This document shows, one piece after another, positions 18,501 to 27,560 of a stretch of DNA of 64,000 bases (its first letter is position 1; every line of letters begins with the position of its first letter). The notes beneath the pieces are model-generated. The model had not been told where the DNA came from, searched no databases, and worked only from the letters and a program-made list of their open reading frames with translations. Position numbers and translations under genes: made by a program. This stretch comes from Bacteroidota bacterium (GTDB lineage: Bacteria; Bacteroidota; Ignavibacteria; UBA10030; UBA8401): contig JAJYOK010000006.1 of the NCBI GenBank assembly GCA_021796215.1, positions 64,201 to 128,200 on the forward strand, read 5' to 3'.

Positions 18501-20108
18501 ATCGCGCGTTTGCGTCGTGCAACGCCGGGCATTCAACTGATTTCTCCGCCGCCGCATCATGATATTTACAGCATCGAAGATTTGGCACAGTTGATTTATG
18601 ATTTGAAGCAGGTGAATCCGCGCGCAAAAATTTGTGTGAAGCTTGTTGCCGAACCGGGCGTCGGAACAATTGCCGCCGGCGTTGCAAAGGCTCATGCCGA
18701 TGTCATTTTGATCAGCGGACATGAAGGCGGGACCGGCGCATCGCCATTGAGTTCTGTGAAGAATGCAGGAAGCAGTTGGGAACTCGGCGTCGCCGAGGCT
18801 CAGCAAGTGCTCGTGTTGAACGGATTGCGCGAGCGCGTAACTCTGCGCGCAGACGGCGGAATGAAAACCGGGCGCGACATTGTTCTTGCAGCAATGCTCG
18901 GCGCAGAAGAATTTAATTTCGGCACGGCGGCGTTAATCGCCATCGGCTGCAAGTACGTCCGCCAATGTCATTTGAATACGTGCCCTGTCGGTATTGCGAC
19001 GCAGGATGAACAGCTTCGCACAAAATTTGAAGGCAAACCGGAAACACTGATCAATTATTTTTTCGCCGTGGGAAATGAAGTGCGCGGAATTCTTGCTCAG
19101 CTTGGTTTTTCGTCGCTCAATGAAATTATCGGACGAACCGATTTGCTTGAGCAGAGAAAAATTGAACATCATCCCAAGGCGCACACGATTGATCTTTCAT
19201 CAATTCTTGTTCCTCACGACACACGCAACGAACAGCGCCACCGTATGTGGCAGCGCAATGACCGCCCGGACAAGCCGCTGGACGATATCATCTTGCAGGA
19301 TGTGAAAGATGCAATTCGCGACAAGGCCCTTGTTGTGCGGAATTATAAAATCAGAAATACGAACCGCGCCGTGGGCACGAAGCTTTCCGGCGAGATCGCT
19401 TATCTCTACGGCGACAAAGGCTTGCCGGACGGAACGATTGAATTGCGATTCAAAGGAAGTGCAGGGCAAAGCTTCGGAGCTTTTCTTGTGAACGGCATTC
19501 GCCTCACGCTTGTGGGCGAAGCAAATGATTATGTCGGAAAGGGGATGACTGGCGGCGAAATTATCATCATGCCGGCGCATGGACGAGCGACCGCGGCGCA
19601 GGATGTGATTGTTGGAAATACGGTGATGTACGGCGCAACCGGCGGTGCGTTGTTTGCCAGCGGTCGAGCCGGCGAAAGATTCTGCGTTCGCAACAGCGGC
19701 GGTCTTGCAGTTATCGAAGGCGTCGGCGATCATGGATGTGAGTACATGACAAACGGCACCGTTGTAGTCCTCGGCAATACAGGAAAAAATTTTGCAGCAG
19801 GAATGACAGGCGGCATCGCGTATGTGTTCGATGCCGACGGGGTTTTCAAAGATCGGTACAATCCAGAGCTTGTAAACCTGGAACGGCTTGAGACTGAGAA
19901 GGATGTAAAATTTCTTCAGTCCATCATTTACCGCCATCTTGAATTGACAGACAGCCAGCGTGCCCGCGACATTTTGAACGGCTGGAAAGATTATCAGTAC
20001 ATGTTCTGGAAAGTCATTCCAAAAGCGCTGCAGAAAAAAGCTGAAGAAGTAAATCAGGTCGTTGATGATGTGACGGAGCCAGTGAATGAAGTTAAAAATC
20101 AAAAATAA
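15519..20108 (+). CDS. gltB: Glutamate synthase, large subunit
   Basis: 1529 residues, full length. The N-terminal Ntn glutaminase has its nucleophile at Cys29 (HDACGMGFVAH), implying removal of a 28-residue propeptide. A central domain, the FMN/2-oxoglutarate synthase domain (STGEGG-like SNTGEGGEDPARY; PGEGGQLPGHKVS) and the 3Fe-4S Cys cluster CKYVRQCHLNTCPVG follow, then the GXGXG beta-helix. It transfers the amide nitrogen of glutamine to 2-oxoglutarate. No gltD small subunit lies nearby. Its position between ilvN and ilvC is unusual but sensible, since glutamate is the amino donor in the last step of valine, isoleucine and leucine synthesis. Confidence 0.97.
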   Translation: MKSTHPHHNSEEIRKQFPLYDPRFEHDACGMGFVAHLKGKKSHKILTHAIKSVCNLTHRGAVDADAQTGDGAGVLTQIPVKLLFEEIPDLASKVKSESDLGVGMLFMPHTNEHSFITCKSIIEHVVARRELYFLGWRIVPTVSSALGDKAAATQPNIRQVLIGRPVHLTPEQFERALYIARREIEKEIEKAGITNFYAVSFSSRTIIYKGLMTATALDRFYLDLQNSSYETALAIYHQRFSTNTFPRWELAHPFRMLAHNGEINTIQGNRNWTKAREAELSSDFWHDDIELLKPIIQAGGSDSANLDNALEALTLSGRNVLHSMLMLVPEAWNSSRRVEPAVRGFFEYNECFSEPWDGPAALVFSDGVTVAASLDRNGLRPARYKITSDDIIILGSEVGQVNVEDATVVKKGRLGPGQMIAVDTSRGMLMKDLDIKRQMASQKPYAEWVKNNLYRTGHHAPHSGELSAPIQTEDLLRQQLCFGYTAEELNLIFAPMIEEGKEAIGSMGDDAPLAVLSRQPKLLSSYFKQMFAQVTNPPIDPIRERSVMSLTSKLGYRRNWFGETPDHAKQVEIQSPFLFDHEVEALRSMNDPAFQASTLSTLFRVSEGYDGAERKLDELCAAAEQAADEGKYLVILSDRGINKEFAPLPILLATGAVHNHLIRANKRLRLSVVTETAEPRDSHHFATLIGYGVNAINPYLALETIRRIVESKLKMSKMAPQATDSASQVTVEKATENFKHAIENGILKIISKMGISLLGSYRGAQIFEAIGIGKEVIDKYFTNTPSRIGGVGLKEIIDEAIVRHANAYGNESPKLTDPGMYRFKKNGELHAWSPDALRAMQQLRKSGSVEDYKHLSTALNNHEPIALKDLMEFKPSKESKPLDEVEPVEDIVKRFTTAAMSLGAISPEAHETIAIAMNRIGGKSNTGEGGEDPARYRSLPNGDSANSAIKQIASARFGVTAEYLANAKEIEIKMAQGSKPGEGGQLPGHKVSPLIARLRRATPGIQLISPPPHHDIYSIEDLAQLIYDLKQVNPRAKICVKLVAEPGVGTIAAGVAKAHADVILISGHEGGTGASPLSSVKNAGSSWELGVAEAQQVLVLNGLRERVTLRADGGMKTGRDIVLAAMLGAEEFNFGTAALIAIGCKYVRQCHLNTCPVGIATQDEQLRTKFEGKPETLINYFFAVGNEVRGILAQLGFSSLNEIIGRTDLLEQRKIEHHPKAHTIDLSSILVPHDTRNEQRHRMWQRNDRPDKPLDDIILQDVKDAIRDKALVVRNYKIRNTNRAVGTKLSGEIAYLYGDKGLPDGTIELRFKGSAGQSFGAFLVNGIRLTLVGEANDYVGKGMTGGEIIIMPAHGRATAAQDVIVGNTVMYGATGGALFASGRAGERFCVRNSGGLAVIEGVGDHGCEYMTNGTVVVLGNTGKNFAAGMTGGIAYVFDADGVFKDRYNPELVNLERLETEKDVKFLQSIIYRHLELTDSQRARDILNGWKDYQYMFWKVIPKALQKKAEEVNQVVDDVTEPVNEVKNQK

Positions 20109-20117
20109 CTAAAATAC

Positions 20118-20201
20118 CGTCATTCCCGAATGCTCTTATCGGGAATCTATTTTGTACGTTTTTTAGGAAAGAAACAGATTCCTGCTTTCACGGGAATGAC
20201 G
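20118..20201. repeat. REP-like palindrome, GTCATTCCCG family
   Basis: CGTCATTCCCG at the left end pairs with CGGGAATGACG at the right end, with a second imperfect pair inside (CGGGAATCT and AGATTCCTG). It lies in the gltB-ilvC gap. Related copies are at 30001-30058, 33801-33857 and 40992-41072, with a fragment at about 27537-27568. Confidence 0.75.
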
Positions 20202-20235
20202 AACCAGTATTACACTATTTCAAGGATACCTTATT

Positions 20236-21291
20236 ATGGCAGTCATTAATTTCGGCGGTGTTAAAGAAGAAGTTGTTACGCGGGAGGAATTTCCGCTTTC
20301 AAAAGCAAAAGAAGTATTGAAGAATGAGGTTGTTGCCGTGCTTGGCTATGGTCCGCAAGGCTATGGTCAGTCGTTGAATCTTCGCGACAACGGCATTAAT
20401 GTCATCGTCGGCCAGCGCAAAGGCGGCAAAGGATGGAGCGACGCATTGAAAGACGGCTGGGTGGAAGGAAAAAATCTTTTCTCCAGCATCGAAGACGCAA
20501 TTGATAAAGCAACAATCATTCAGTTGTTACTTTCAGATGCCGGGCAAAAAGAACAGTGGCCTCTCGTGAAAAAACATTTGAAGAAAGGGCAGGCGCTTTA
20601 TTTCTCACACGGATTTTCAATTGTCTTCAAAGAGCAAACCGGCGTAGTTCCACCGCCGGATGTTGATGTGGTTCTTGTTGCGCCGAAAGGTTCGGGTCGT
20701 ACCGTGCGTTCAAATTATCTTGCCGGCAGCGGCATCAATGCAAGCTTTGCAGTTTTTCAGGATGCGACAGGAAAAGCGAGAGAACGCACAATTGCTTGCG
20801 GTATCGCGATCGGTTCGGGCTATTTATTTCCCACATCGTTTGAAAATGAAGTCATCAGCGATTTGACCGGCGAACGCGGCGTGTTGATGGGCGCAATCGC
20901 CGGAATTATGAAGGCGCAGTACGATGTGCTTCGCGCAAATGGCCATTCGCCGAGCGAAGCATTCAACGAAACCGTGGAAGAAGCAACGCAAAGTTTGTAT
21001 CCGCTTGTCGGTGCGAACGGAATGGATTGGATGTTCGCCGCGTGCTCGACGACGGCTCAGCGCGGCGCATTGGATTGGTCGAAAAAATTTGAAGCAGTCA
21101 CGAAGCCCTTGTTCGATCTTTTGTACCGCGATGTCCGGCAAGGTGTGGAAACACGCCGCGTGCTTGATACATGCAGTGCGCCTGATTACCGCGAGAAGCT
21201 GACAAAGGAATTGGATGAGTGGAAAAATTCCGAGATGTGGCGCGCCGGCGCTGCAGTGAGAAGCCTGCGTCCGGAAAACTGGAAAAAATAA
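20236..21291 (+). CDS. ilvC: Ketol-acid reductoisomerase
   Basis: 351 residues. NAD(P)H-dependent isomerisation and reduction of acetolactate or acetohydroxybutyrate. The nucleotide loop is VLGYGPQGYGQSLNLRD; VAPKGSGRTVRSNY, SDLTGERGVLMGA and SPSEAFNETVEE carry metal and substrate residues. The sequence style (MAVINFGGVKEEVVTREEFPL) is that of the Bacteroidota enzyme, which resembles yeast Ilv5 more than either the short class I or the long E. coli form. A REP-like palindrome separates it from gltB. Confidence 0.95.
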   Translation: MAVINFGGVKEEVVTREEFPLSKAKEVLKNEVVAVLGYGPQGYGQSLNLRDNGINVIVGQRKGGKGWSDALKDGWVEGKNLFSSIEDAIDKATIIQLLLSDAGQKEQWPLVKKHLKKGQALYFSHGFSIVFKEQTGVVPPPDVDVVLVAPKGSGRTVRSNYLAGSGINASFAVFQDATGKARERTIACGIAIGSGYLFPTSFENEVISDLTGERGVLMGAIAGIMKAQYDVLRANGHSPSEAFNETVEEATQSLYPLVGANGMDWMFAACSTTAQRGALDWSKKFEAVTKPLFDLLYRDVRQGVETRRVLDTCSAPDYREKLTKELDEWKNSEMWRAGAAVRSLRPENWKK

Positions 21292-21355
21292 TTGCCTCAC
21301 GTAAGCACGCAAAGAAGATTGAAAAAAACTAAGCGCCTTAGCGTGGGCTAAAAAT

Positions 21356-22969
21356 ATGAACAACAAAATATTCACATACGACACGACGCTTCGTGACGGA
21401 ACGCAGGGCGAAGAGATCGCTTTTTCAGCCGAAGACAAGCTGAAGATTGCAAAGCGGCTGGACGCGTTCGGCATAGATTATATTGAAGGCGGCTGGCCCG
21501 GCTCGAATCCGAAGGACATGGAATTTTTTGAGCGCGCAAAAGGCGTGCGTTTTCAACACGCGAGACTTGCGGCATTCGGCAGCACACGGCGTGCGAAAAA
21601 TTCTATTGAAGACGATGCCAATATTCGCGCACTGCTTGACGCACAAACTCCGGTGGTGACAATTTTCGGAAAATCGTGGCTGCTGCATGTGAAATCTGCG
21701 CTGCATATTGCGCCGGAAGAAAATCTTGCATTGATCGAAGATTCGGTTCGCTTTCTCAAGCACAACGGCAAAGAAGTTATTTATGACGCCGAACATTTCT
21801 TCGACGGATTTAAAACAGATAAATCGTACGCGCTGAAAACTCTTGAGGCGGCACAGCGCGCCGGTGCGGACTCGATTGTTTTGTGCGATACGAACGGCGG
21901 CTCGATGCCGTGGGACGTTGCAGAAATCGTGCGTGAAGTAAAATCTGTTATTACAACGCCGTCCCAAGGAGATCTTCGACTCGGCATTCATACGCATAAC
22001 GATGCAGAACTTGGAGTGGCAAATTCGCTGGCGGCAATTCAGAACGGCTGCGTTCATGTGCAGGGAACGATGAACGGCTACGGCGAGCGTTGCGGCAATG
22101 CAAATCTCTGTTCAATTATTCCGAATCTTGAATTGAAAATGAAATATCATTGCGTCGGCCCGGAGAAATTGAAATCGTTGACGGAAATTTCCCGCTACGT
22201 GAGCGAGCTGGCAAATTTGACGCACAGAAAAAATCTTGCGTACGTCGGCGAAAGTGCATTCGCCCACAAAGGCGGCGTCCATGTCAGCGCGGTGATGAAA
22301 ACTCCGGAAACATACGAACATGTTACGCCCGAAACCGTCGGCAATATCCGCCGCGTTCTTGTGTCGGATTTATCGGGACGGAGCAACGTGCTTTACAAAG
22401 CGGACGAGCTTGGCATTCCGCTCGATGAAAAATCTCCGGCAGTGCAAAAAATTGTTGATGAGATAAAAGAGCTTGAACATTACGGTTACCGGTACGAAGA
22501 CGCAGAAGGTTCGTTCGAATTGCTGGTGAAAAAAAACACGAAAGAGTTCAAGGAGTTTTTCGATCTCGAAGGATTCAAAGTGATTATCCACAAAGAATCG
22601 TACGAGGCACAGCCGCATTCGGAGGCGATCATCAAAGTGCGCGTCGGCGATAAAACTGAACTTGCAGCCGCGGAGGGAATTGGTCCGGTGAACGCACTGG
22701 ACCGGGCGCTACGCAAAGCACTCGAGAGATTTTACCCCCAGCTTTCACAGATCAAATTGACTGATTACAAAGTGCGGGTGCTCGACAGTCAAAGCGCAAC
22801 GGCGGCAAAAGTCCGCGTGCTGATTGAAACGCAGAATGGGCACGATGCGTGGAACACGGTCGGAGTTTCGCCTGACGTTATCGAAGCAAGCTGGAAGGCG
22901 CTGGTGGATAGTTTGAGTTATCATTTATTGAAAATGGCAACGAAGGCGCCATTGAAGAACAAAGAGTAG
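21356..22969 (+). CDS. cimA: Citramalate synthase
   Basis: 537 residues of the HMGL-like acyltransferase family. [16 protein letters not shown] at the N-terminus is the signature that separates CimA (TIGR00977) from LeuA, which has [12 protein letters not shown] as in the gene at 24464. Metal-ligand HTHNDAELG and [15 protein letters not shown] follow, then a C-terminal LeuA-type dimer/regulatory domain. CimA makes citramalate from pyruvate and acetyl-CoA, a threonine-independent route to 2-ketobutyrate and isoleucine. No ilvA is in the window, so this may be the main isoleucine route. Confidence 0.93.
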   Translation: MNNKIFTYDTTLRDGTQGEEIAFSAEDKLKIAKRLDAFGIDYIEGGWPGSNPKDMEFFERAKGVRFQHARLAAFGSTRRAKNSIEDDANIRALLDAQTPVVTIFGKSWLLHVKSALHIAPEENLALIEDSVRFLKHNGKEVIYDAEHFFDGFKTDKSYALKTLEAAQRAGADSIVLCDTNGGSMPWDVAEIVREVKSVITTPSQGDLRLGIHTHNDAELGVANSLAAIQNGCVHVQGTMNGYGERCGNANLCSIIPNLELKMKYHCVGPEKLKSLTEISRYVSELANLTHRKNLAYVGESAFAHKGGVHVSAVMKTPETYEHVTPETVGNIRRVLVSDLSGRSNVLYKADELGIPLDEKSPAVQKIVDEIKELEHYGYRYEDAEGSFELLVKKNTKEFKEFFDLEGFKVIIHKESYEAQPHSEAIIKVRVGDKTELAAAEGIGPVNALDRALRKALERFYPQLSQIKLTDYKVRVLDSQSATAAKVRVLIETQNGHDAWNTVGVSPDVIEASWKALVDSLSYHLLKMATKAPLKNKE

Positions 22970-22981
22970 CCGCGGACAACT

Positions 22982-23284
22982 ATGTCAGCGGAAATTAAAT
23001 GTGAACAAGGAGATGTAAAAAAAGTTATGGATCAGGATGGACGTAATTCCGAGGGAGATTTTCAGTCAGTGATTCATGCAATTGAGCATGTGATGATGAA
23101 AGAGCGGTACATCATGGAAGATTATCAGCGCCGCGCCGACGATGTAACGGACCCGGCAATTCAACAAATCTATCGTGAAGTAGTTCAGCTCCGGCAAAAG
23201 CAATTTGCGGAACTTGAGCAGCGCTTGACGCAGGTAAAATCGCAGGCGCAGATTACCGATGAAATCAACAGTATTTTTTGGTAA
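22982..23284 (+). CDS. Small helical protein of unknown function
   Basis: 100 residues, beginning 12 bases after cimA and therefore probably in the same transcript. It is polar and strongly helix-forming, rich in Glu, Gln and Met (VIHAIEHVMMKERYIMEDYQ and QKQFAELEQRLTQVKSQAQ), with no signal peptide, Cys or metal motif. The ferritin-like look of the helices is only an impression. I do not recognise the family. A strong hairpin lies directly after the stop. Confidence 0.6.
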   Translation: MSAEIKCEQGDVKKVMDQDGRNSEGDFQSVIHAIEHVMMKERYIMEDYQRRADDVTDPAIQQIYREVVQLRQKQFAELEQRLTQVKSQAQITDEINSIFW

Positions 23285-23291
23285 AGACAAA

Positions 23292-23326
23292 AAGACGGAC
23301 TCTACCTCTGAGGTGGAGTCCGTCTT
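23292..23326. terminator. 16-bp hairpin before aroF
   Basis: AAGACGGACTCTACCT pairs with AGGTGGAGTCCGTCTT around a CTG loop (15 Watson-Crick pairs and one G-T). On the plus strand only two T follow, so it is a weak intrinsic terminator. On the minus strand the stem is followed by TTTTTGTCTTT, which reads better. It may punctuate or protect the cimA transcript, or act as an attenuator for aroF. Confidence 0.5.
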
Positions 23327-23347
23327 GCAACATTAAGCGAGTAACAA

Positions 23348-24364
23348 ATGATTATCGTAATGAAGCCGGGCGCTTCGCAAGCAGAGCTCGACCATATTTT
23401 ATCAAAGGTAAAAGAACTCGGGTTTCAACCGCATCCGATTGTCGGAACGGAGCGCACCGTGATCGGCTGCGTAGGCGACGAGCGCGAGAAATCGCAACTG
23501 CAGGCGCTTGAATCGGCGGACGGTGTTGAATCGGTGATGCCGATTCTCAAACCGTTCAAGCTTGCAAGCAAAGACTGGAAAAAAGAAAAGAGCGTCGTTA
23601 AAGTCGGCAGCCTTTCCATCGGCAACAATCAATTCGTTGTAATGGCCGGACCGTGTTCGGTCGAAACGCGTGAGCAGATTATTTCGACGGCAGAAATTGT
23701 GAAAAGCGCCGGTGCTCAGATTCTTCGCGGCGGAGCGTTCAAGCCGCGCACGTCGCCGTACAGCTTTCAGGGATTGGAAGAAGAGGGATTGAAGCTGCTT
23801 GCCGAAGCGCGCGAGAAGACCGGACTTCCGTTCGTTACTGAAGTGATCACGCCGACCGATGTTCCGCTGGTTGCGAAGTACGCCGACATTCTTCAAATCG
23901 GCGCGCGCAACATGCAGAACTTCGCGCTGCTGAAAGAAGTCGGGCGCATCCGCAAGCCCGTGCTTCTTAAACGCGGAATGTCGAGCACGTTAAAAGAGCT
24001 GCTGATGTCGGCGGAATATATCATGTCGCAGGGAAATTACGACGTGATGTTGTGCGAGCGCGGCATCCGGACATTTGAAGATTACACGCGCAACACGTGC
24101 GATCTTTCAGCAGTGCCGGCGTTAAAGGAACTCAGCCATCTTCCGGTGATTGTGGACCCGAGTCACGGCACCGGCGTTCGGAGTCTCATTCCACCGGTTT
24201 CAAAAGCGGCGGTCGCAGTCGGCGCGGACGGATTGATTATTGAAGTTCATCCAAAACCGGAAGAAGCCTATTCCGATGGCGCACAATCGTTGCGTCCCGA
24301 TCAATTCAGAAAACTGATGAACGATGTGAAAAAATATTTACCGTTAGAAGAAAAACATTTGTGA
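23348..24364 (+). CDS. aroF: 3-deoxy-7-phosphoheptulonate (DAHP) synthase, type I-beta
   Basis: 338 residues. An N-terminal ferredoxin-like regulatory domain of about 70 residues ([20 protein letters not shown]) precedes a KDO8P/DAHP-type TIM barrel with [45 protein letters not shown] and [11 protein letters not shown]. It condenses PEP and erythrose-4-phosphate, the entry to aromatic amino acid synthesis. The extra N-terminal domain is the form that gives Tyr/Phe feedback control in Thermotoga. It sits inside a branched-chain amino acid cluster, with no other aromatic gene near. Confidence 0.95.
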   Translation: MIIVMKPGASQAELDHILSKVKELGFQPHPIVGTERTVIGCVGDEREKSQLQALESADGVESVMPILKPFKLASKDWKKEKSVVKVGSLSIGNNQFVVMAGPCSVETREQIISTAEIVKSAGAQILRGGAFKPRTSPYSFQGLEEEGLKLLAEAREKTGLPFVTEVITPTDVPLVAKYADILQIGARNMQNFALLKEVGRIRKPVLLKRGMSSTLKELLMSAEYIMSQGNYDVMLCERGIRTFEDYTRNTCDLSAVPALKELSHLPVIVDPSHGTGVRSLIPPVSKAAVAVGADGLIIEVHPKPEEAYSDGAQSLRPDQFRKLMNDVKKYLPLEEKHL

Positions 24365-24448
24365 AAACGTCTGGCAGCGTTTTGTACTGTCTGACGTTTT
24401 GAAGAATCGAACAAGATGTCAGACGGCATGAAATCGCCGTCAGACATC
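24364..24448 (+). promoter_or_regulatory. Two-hairpin leader between aroF and leuA
   Basis: Hairpin 1: AAAACGTC (24364-24371) with GACGTTTT (24393-24400), extended inward by GGCAG/CTGTC, ends in TTTT and resembles a terminator for aroF. Hairpin 2: GATGTCAGACGGC (24415-24427) with GCCGTCAGACATC (24436-24448), 12 pairs and one A-A mismatch, ends just before the leuA ribosome site. GTCTGAC (24389-24395) in hairpin 1 is complementary to GTCAGAC in both arms of hairpin 2, so the folds compete. This could be an attenuation switch for leuA. Confidence 0.45.
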
Positions 24449-24463
24449 GGAACGGAGAACACA

Positions 24464-26023
24464 ATGAACAGCCAAATTTACATTTTCGACACGACTTTGC
24501 GCGATGGCGAGCAATCACCGGGATGCAGCATGAATTTTGATGAGAAGATCCGCATGGCGCGGCAGCTTGAACGGCTTCATGTGGACGTGATTGAAGCGGG
24601 TTTTCCGATCGCATCGGAAGGAGATTTCGAATCGGTGAAGGAGGTGGCGAAGCAAATCCGCAACTGCACCATCGCCGGATTGAGCCGCGCGACAAAAGGA
24701 GACATTGACCGTGCATGGGAAGCGTTGAAATTTGCCGCGAAACCGCGCATCCATACATTCATCGCTACATCAGACATTCATCTGAAGCACAAGCTTCGCA
24801 AGAGCCGCGAGCAAGTGTTCGACGATGCAATAAGCGCCGTACGTCATGCCAAGTCGTTGTGCAACGATGTTGAGTTTTCATGTGAAGATGCTTCGCGCAG
24901 CGACATTGAGTATCTCTGCAAAATTCTTGAAGCCGTCATTGCAGAAGGCGCAACAGTTGTAAATATTCCGGACACCGTCGGCTATGCAGTGCCCGACGAA
25001 TACGGAACGATAATTCGCACAATTGTCGAGCGCGTCCCGAATATTTCAAAAGCAATTGTGAGCGTTCATTGCCACAACGATCTCGGTCTCGCCGTGGCAA
25101 ATTCACTTGCGGGCGTCTACAGCGGCGCGCGCCAGATTGAATGCACCGTGAACGGCATCGGCGAACGTGCAGGCAATGCATCGCTCGAAGAAATCGCGAT
25201 GGCAATCCGTACCCGGCAGGAAAAGCTGGGAGTCAACACCGCAATCAACACGGAAGAAATTTATCGGTCGAGCCGCTTGTTAAGTACATTGACGGGCATG
25301 CACGTGCAGCGCAACAAAGCGATTGTCGGAGAAAATGCATTTGCGCACGAAGCCGGTATTCACCAGGACGGCGTTCTGAAAAACACGCTGACGTACGAAA
25401 TTATGACGCCGCAAAGCGTCGGCATCAAGCACAGCACACTCGTGCTCGGGAAACATTCCGGCAGGCACGCATTGAAGCAGCGCTATGAAGAGCTTGGCTA
25501 CGCATTGAGCGGCGAAGAACTCGACCGTGCGTACCGCATCTTCACGAAAATTGCCGATGAGAAAAAACAAGTGTTCGATGATGATCTTATTGCGATTCTT
25601 CAGGACGAAGTTTCCATCGGCGAGTCGGCGTACGTTCTTGAAAATCTTCAGGTGACAAGCGGGCTGAATGTTGTGCCGACGGCAACGGTGAGTTTAAAGC
25701 GCAGCGGCGAAGTACTGCAGGATTCCGCCACCGGCGATGGTCCGGTAGACGCGGCGTACCGTGCCATCGAACGCATCACCGGCATCAGCGGGCAGCTGCT
25801 TGATTATTCGATTAAGTCCGTGTCGTGGGGACATGATGCGATCGGCGAGGTGTTCGTGAAAATTGCGATTGACGGATATGTTTTTAATGGCCGTTCGGCA
25901 AGCACCGATGTTATTACCGGAAGCGTGAAAGCGTATCTCAACGCTATCAATCATGCCGTCGGCGCGCGGCACAGAAAAGAGCAAAAGCAAACAGAGTTAC
26001 AAAAAGAATCAGCGGCAGTGTAA
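24464..26023 (+). CDS. leuA: 2-isopropylmalate synthase
   Basis: 519 residues from ATG at 24464, which has GGAG upstream. An in-frame ATG at 24416 falls inside hairpin 2 and is less likely. [16 protein letters not shown] is the LeuA signature. The metal site [29 protein letters not shown] and the C-terminal leucine-binding regulatory domain ([21 protein letters not shown]) are intact. The enzyme condenses 2-ketoisovalerate with acetyl-CoA, the first committed step of leucine synthesis, and is usually feedback inhibited by leucine. Confidence 0.96.
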   Translation: MNSQIYIFDTTLRDGEQSPGCSMNFDEKIRMARQLERLHVDVIEAGFPIASEGDFESVKEVAKQIRNCTIAGLSRATKGDIDRAWEALKFAAKPRIHTFIATSDIHLKHKLRKSREQVFDDAISAVRHAKSLCNDVEFSCEDASRSDIEYLCKILEAVIAEGATVVNIPDTVGYAVPDEYGTIIRTIVERVPNISKAIVSVHCHNDLGLAVANSLAGVYSGARQIECTVNGIGERAGNASLEEIAMAIRTRQEKLGVNTAINTEEIYRSSRLLSTLTGMHVQRNKAIVGENAFAHEAGIHQDGVLKNTLTYEIMTPQSVGIKHSTLVLGKHSGRHALKQRYEELGYALSGEELDRAYRIFTKIADEKKQVFDDDLIAILQDEVSIGESAYVLENLQVTSGLNVVPTATVSLKRSGEVLQDSATGDGPVDAAYRAIERITGISGQLLDYSIKSVSWGHDAIGEVFVKIAIDGYVFNGRSASTDVITGSVKAYLNAINHAVGARHRKEQKQTELQKESAAV

Positions 26024-26116
26024 CGGTTACAGTTAACAGTAAACACGAAAAAACAGGAGGCGAAAACAGAGAGCAGAAATGATGACTGATAATTGCTCGC
26101 TGTTCACTGAAAAATT

Positions 26117-27415
26117 ATGGGAATGACAATCACAGAGAAGATTCTTGCGAAGCACGCAGGAAAGAAGGAAGCAAAGCCCGGCGATAATGTTTGGGTTAAT
26201 GTAGATATATTGATGACGCACGATGTGTGCGGACCGGGAACATTCGCGATCTTCAAGCGCGAGTTCGGCGCCGATGCGAAAGTGTGGAATAAGAACAAGG
26301 TCGTCGTTATTCCCGATCATTATATTTTCACCGCAGATGTTCACGCGCACAGAAATGTTGATATCCTGCGCGACTTTGTAAAAGAACAAAGCATTCCGAA
26401 TTTCTACGACGTTCACACGCCGAACTACAAAGGTGTGTGCCACGTTGCGCTGCCGGAAGAAGGATTCACACGTCCGGGCGAAGTGCTGTTCGGAACCGAT
26501 TCGCACACGTGCACTGCCGGCGCGTTCGGAGAATTTGCAACAGGCATCGGCAACACGGATGCGGCGTTCATTCTCGGTACAGGAAAATTGTGGGTGAAAG
26601 TTCCGGAGACAATGAAGTTCGTCTTCGAAGGCGAAATGCCGCCGTACCTTATGGCAAAGGATTTAATTCTTGCCGCTATCGGAGAAATCGGCGTTGACGG
26701 AGCGACGTACCGCACGATGGAATTCAGCGGCAGCACTGTTAGCCGTATGACAATGGAAGACCGCATGACGCTTTGCAATATGGTAATCGAAGCGGGCGGA
26801 AAGAACGGCGTTTGCGCCGCCGACCAAACGACGATTGATTATGTCCGTGCCCGGACGAATGTTGAATTCGAATGTTTTTACAACGATGCCGATGCGAAAT
26901 TTCACAGCGTGCATCATTTCAATGTAAAGGAGATCGAACCGCTGGTTGCGAAACCGCATTCGCCCGATAATAAAGCGAAGGTGAGCGAAGTCGCCGGGAC
27001 GAAACTTGACCGCGCATATATCGGCTCGTGCACCGGAGGAAAGATCAGCGATTTTGTTGCCGCGGCGAAAACGATGTACGGCGAGAAAGTGAAAATAGAT
27101 ACGTTCGTCGTTCCTGCAACAACAGAGGTTTCGCGTCAGATGAAAGAGACGAAAGTGAAAGACAAAACCGTGTGGCAGATTCTCGAAGAAGCCGGCTGCC
27201 GCATTGGTGATGCATCGTGTGCTGCATGTCTCGGCGGGCCATCGGACACATTCGGCAGATTGAATGGCGTCGAGGTTTGCATTTCTTCGACAAACAGAAA
27301 TTTTCCCGGTAGAATGGGATCGAAAAAATCGCAGGTGTATTTAGCTTCTCCGTACACTGTTGCGGCGTCGGCATTGAAAGGCGTCATTACCAACCCGCGG
27401 GAAATTTTTAATTAA
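26117..27415 (+). CDS. leuC: 3-isopropylmalate dehydratase, large subunit
   Basis: 432 residues of the aconitase family, shorter than E. coli LeuC (466) and of the archaeal/homoaconitase-like subtype. The 4Fe-4S ligands are in IGSCTGGKISD and in CAACLGGPSD; FGTDSHTCTAGAFGEFATGIG binds substrate. It isomerises 2- to 3-isopropylmalate with LeuD. Its partner leuD, of the same subtype, lies about 34 kb away at 61299. In-frame ATGs at 26117 and 26123 are both possible starts. A strong terminator follows at 27485. Confidence 0.95.
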   Translation: MGMTITEKILAKHAGKKEAKPGDNVWVNVDILMTHDVCGPGTFAIFKREFGADAKVWNKNKVVVIPDHYIFTADVHAHRNVDILRDFVKEQSIPNFYDVHTPNYKGVCHVALPEEGFTRPGEVLFGTDSHTCTAGAFGEFATGIGNTDAAFILGTGKLWVKVPETMKFVFEGEMPPYLMAKDLILAAIGEIGVDGATYRTMEFSGSTVSRMTMEDRMTLCNMVIEAGGKNGVCAADQTTIDYVRARTNVEFECFYNDADAKFHSVHHFNVKEIEPLVAKPHSPDNKAKVSEVAGTKLDRAYIGSCTGGKISDFVAAAKTMYGEKVKIDTFVVPATTEVSRQMKETKVKDKTVWQILEEAGCRIGDASCAACLGGPSDTFGRLNGVEVCISSTNRNFPGRMGSKKSQVYLASPYTVAASALKGVITNPREIFN

Positions 27416-27484
27416 CGCGCACAGAAAAATATAGGGCGAGATCCGATCCCGCCCAATCGAATTTGAAATTCGATCTGCAAAAAG

Positions 27485-27515
27485 CTCAGGCAAAGTAATT
27501 CACCTGAGTTTTTTT
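27485..27515 (+). terminator. Intrinsic terminator after leuC
   Basis: CTCAGG (27485-27490) pairs with CCTGAG (27503-27508), followed by seven T; the A-run before the stem can pair with the T-run. Two small palindromes precede it (GGGCG/CGCCC and ATCGAATTT-G-AAATTCGAT). It probably ends the ilv-leu transcript and makes ppc a separate unit. Confidence 0.8.
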
Positions 27516-27560
27516 GTGTTTCGCAACCGCTTAGCGCCGTTCCGCTAAAAATATGCGGGA

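Noticed and set aside
19200-20102. 300-residue open frame antisense to the end of gltB
   Set aside because: It is the mirror of a strongly supported glutamate synthase domain, has no ribosome site and shows no recognisable motif.
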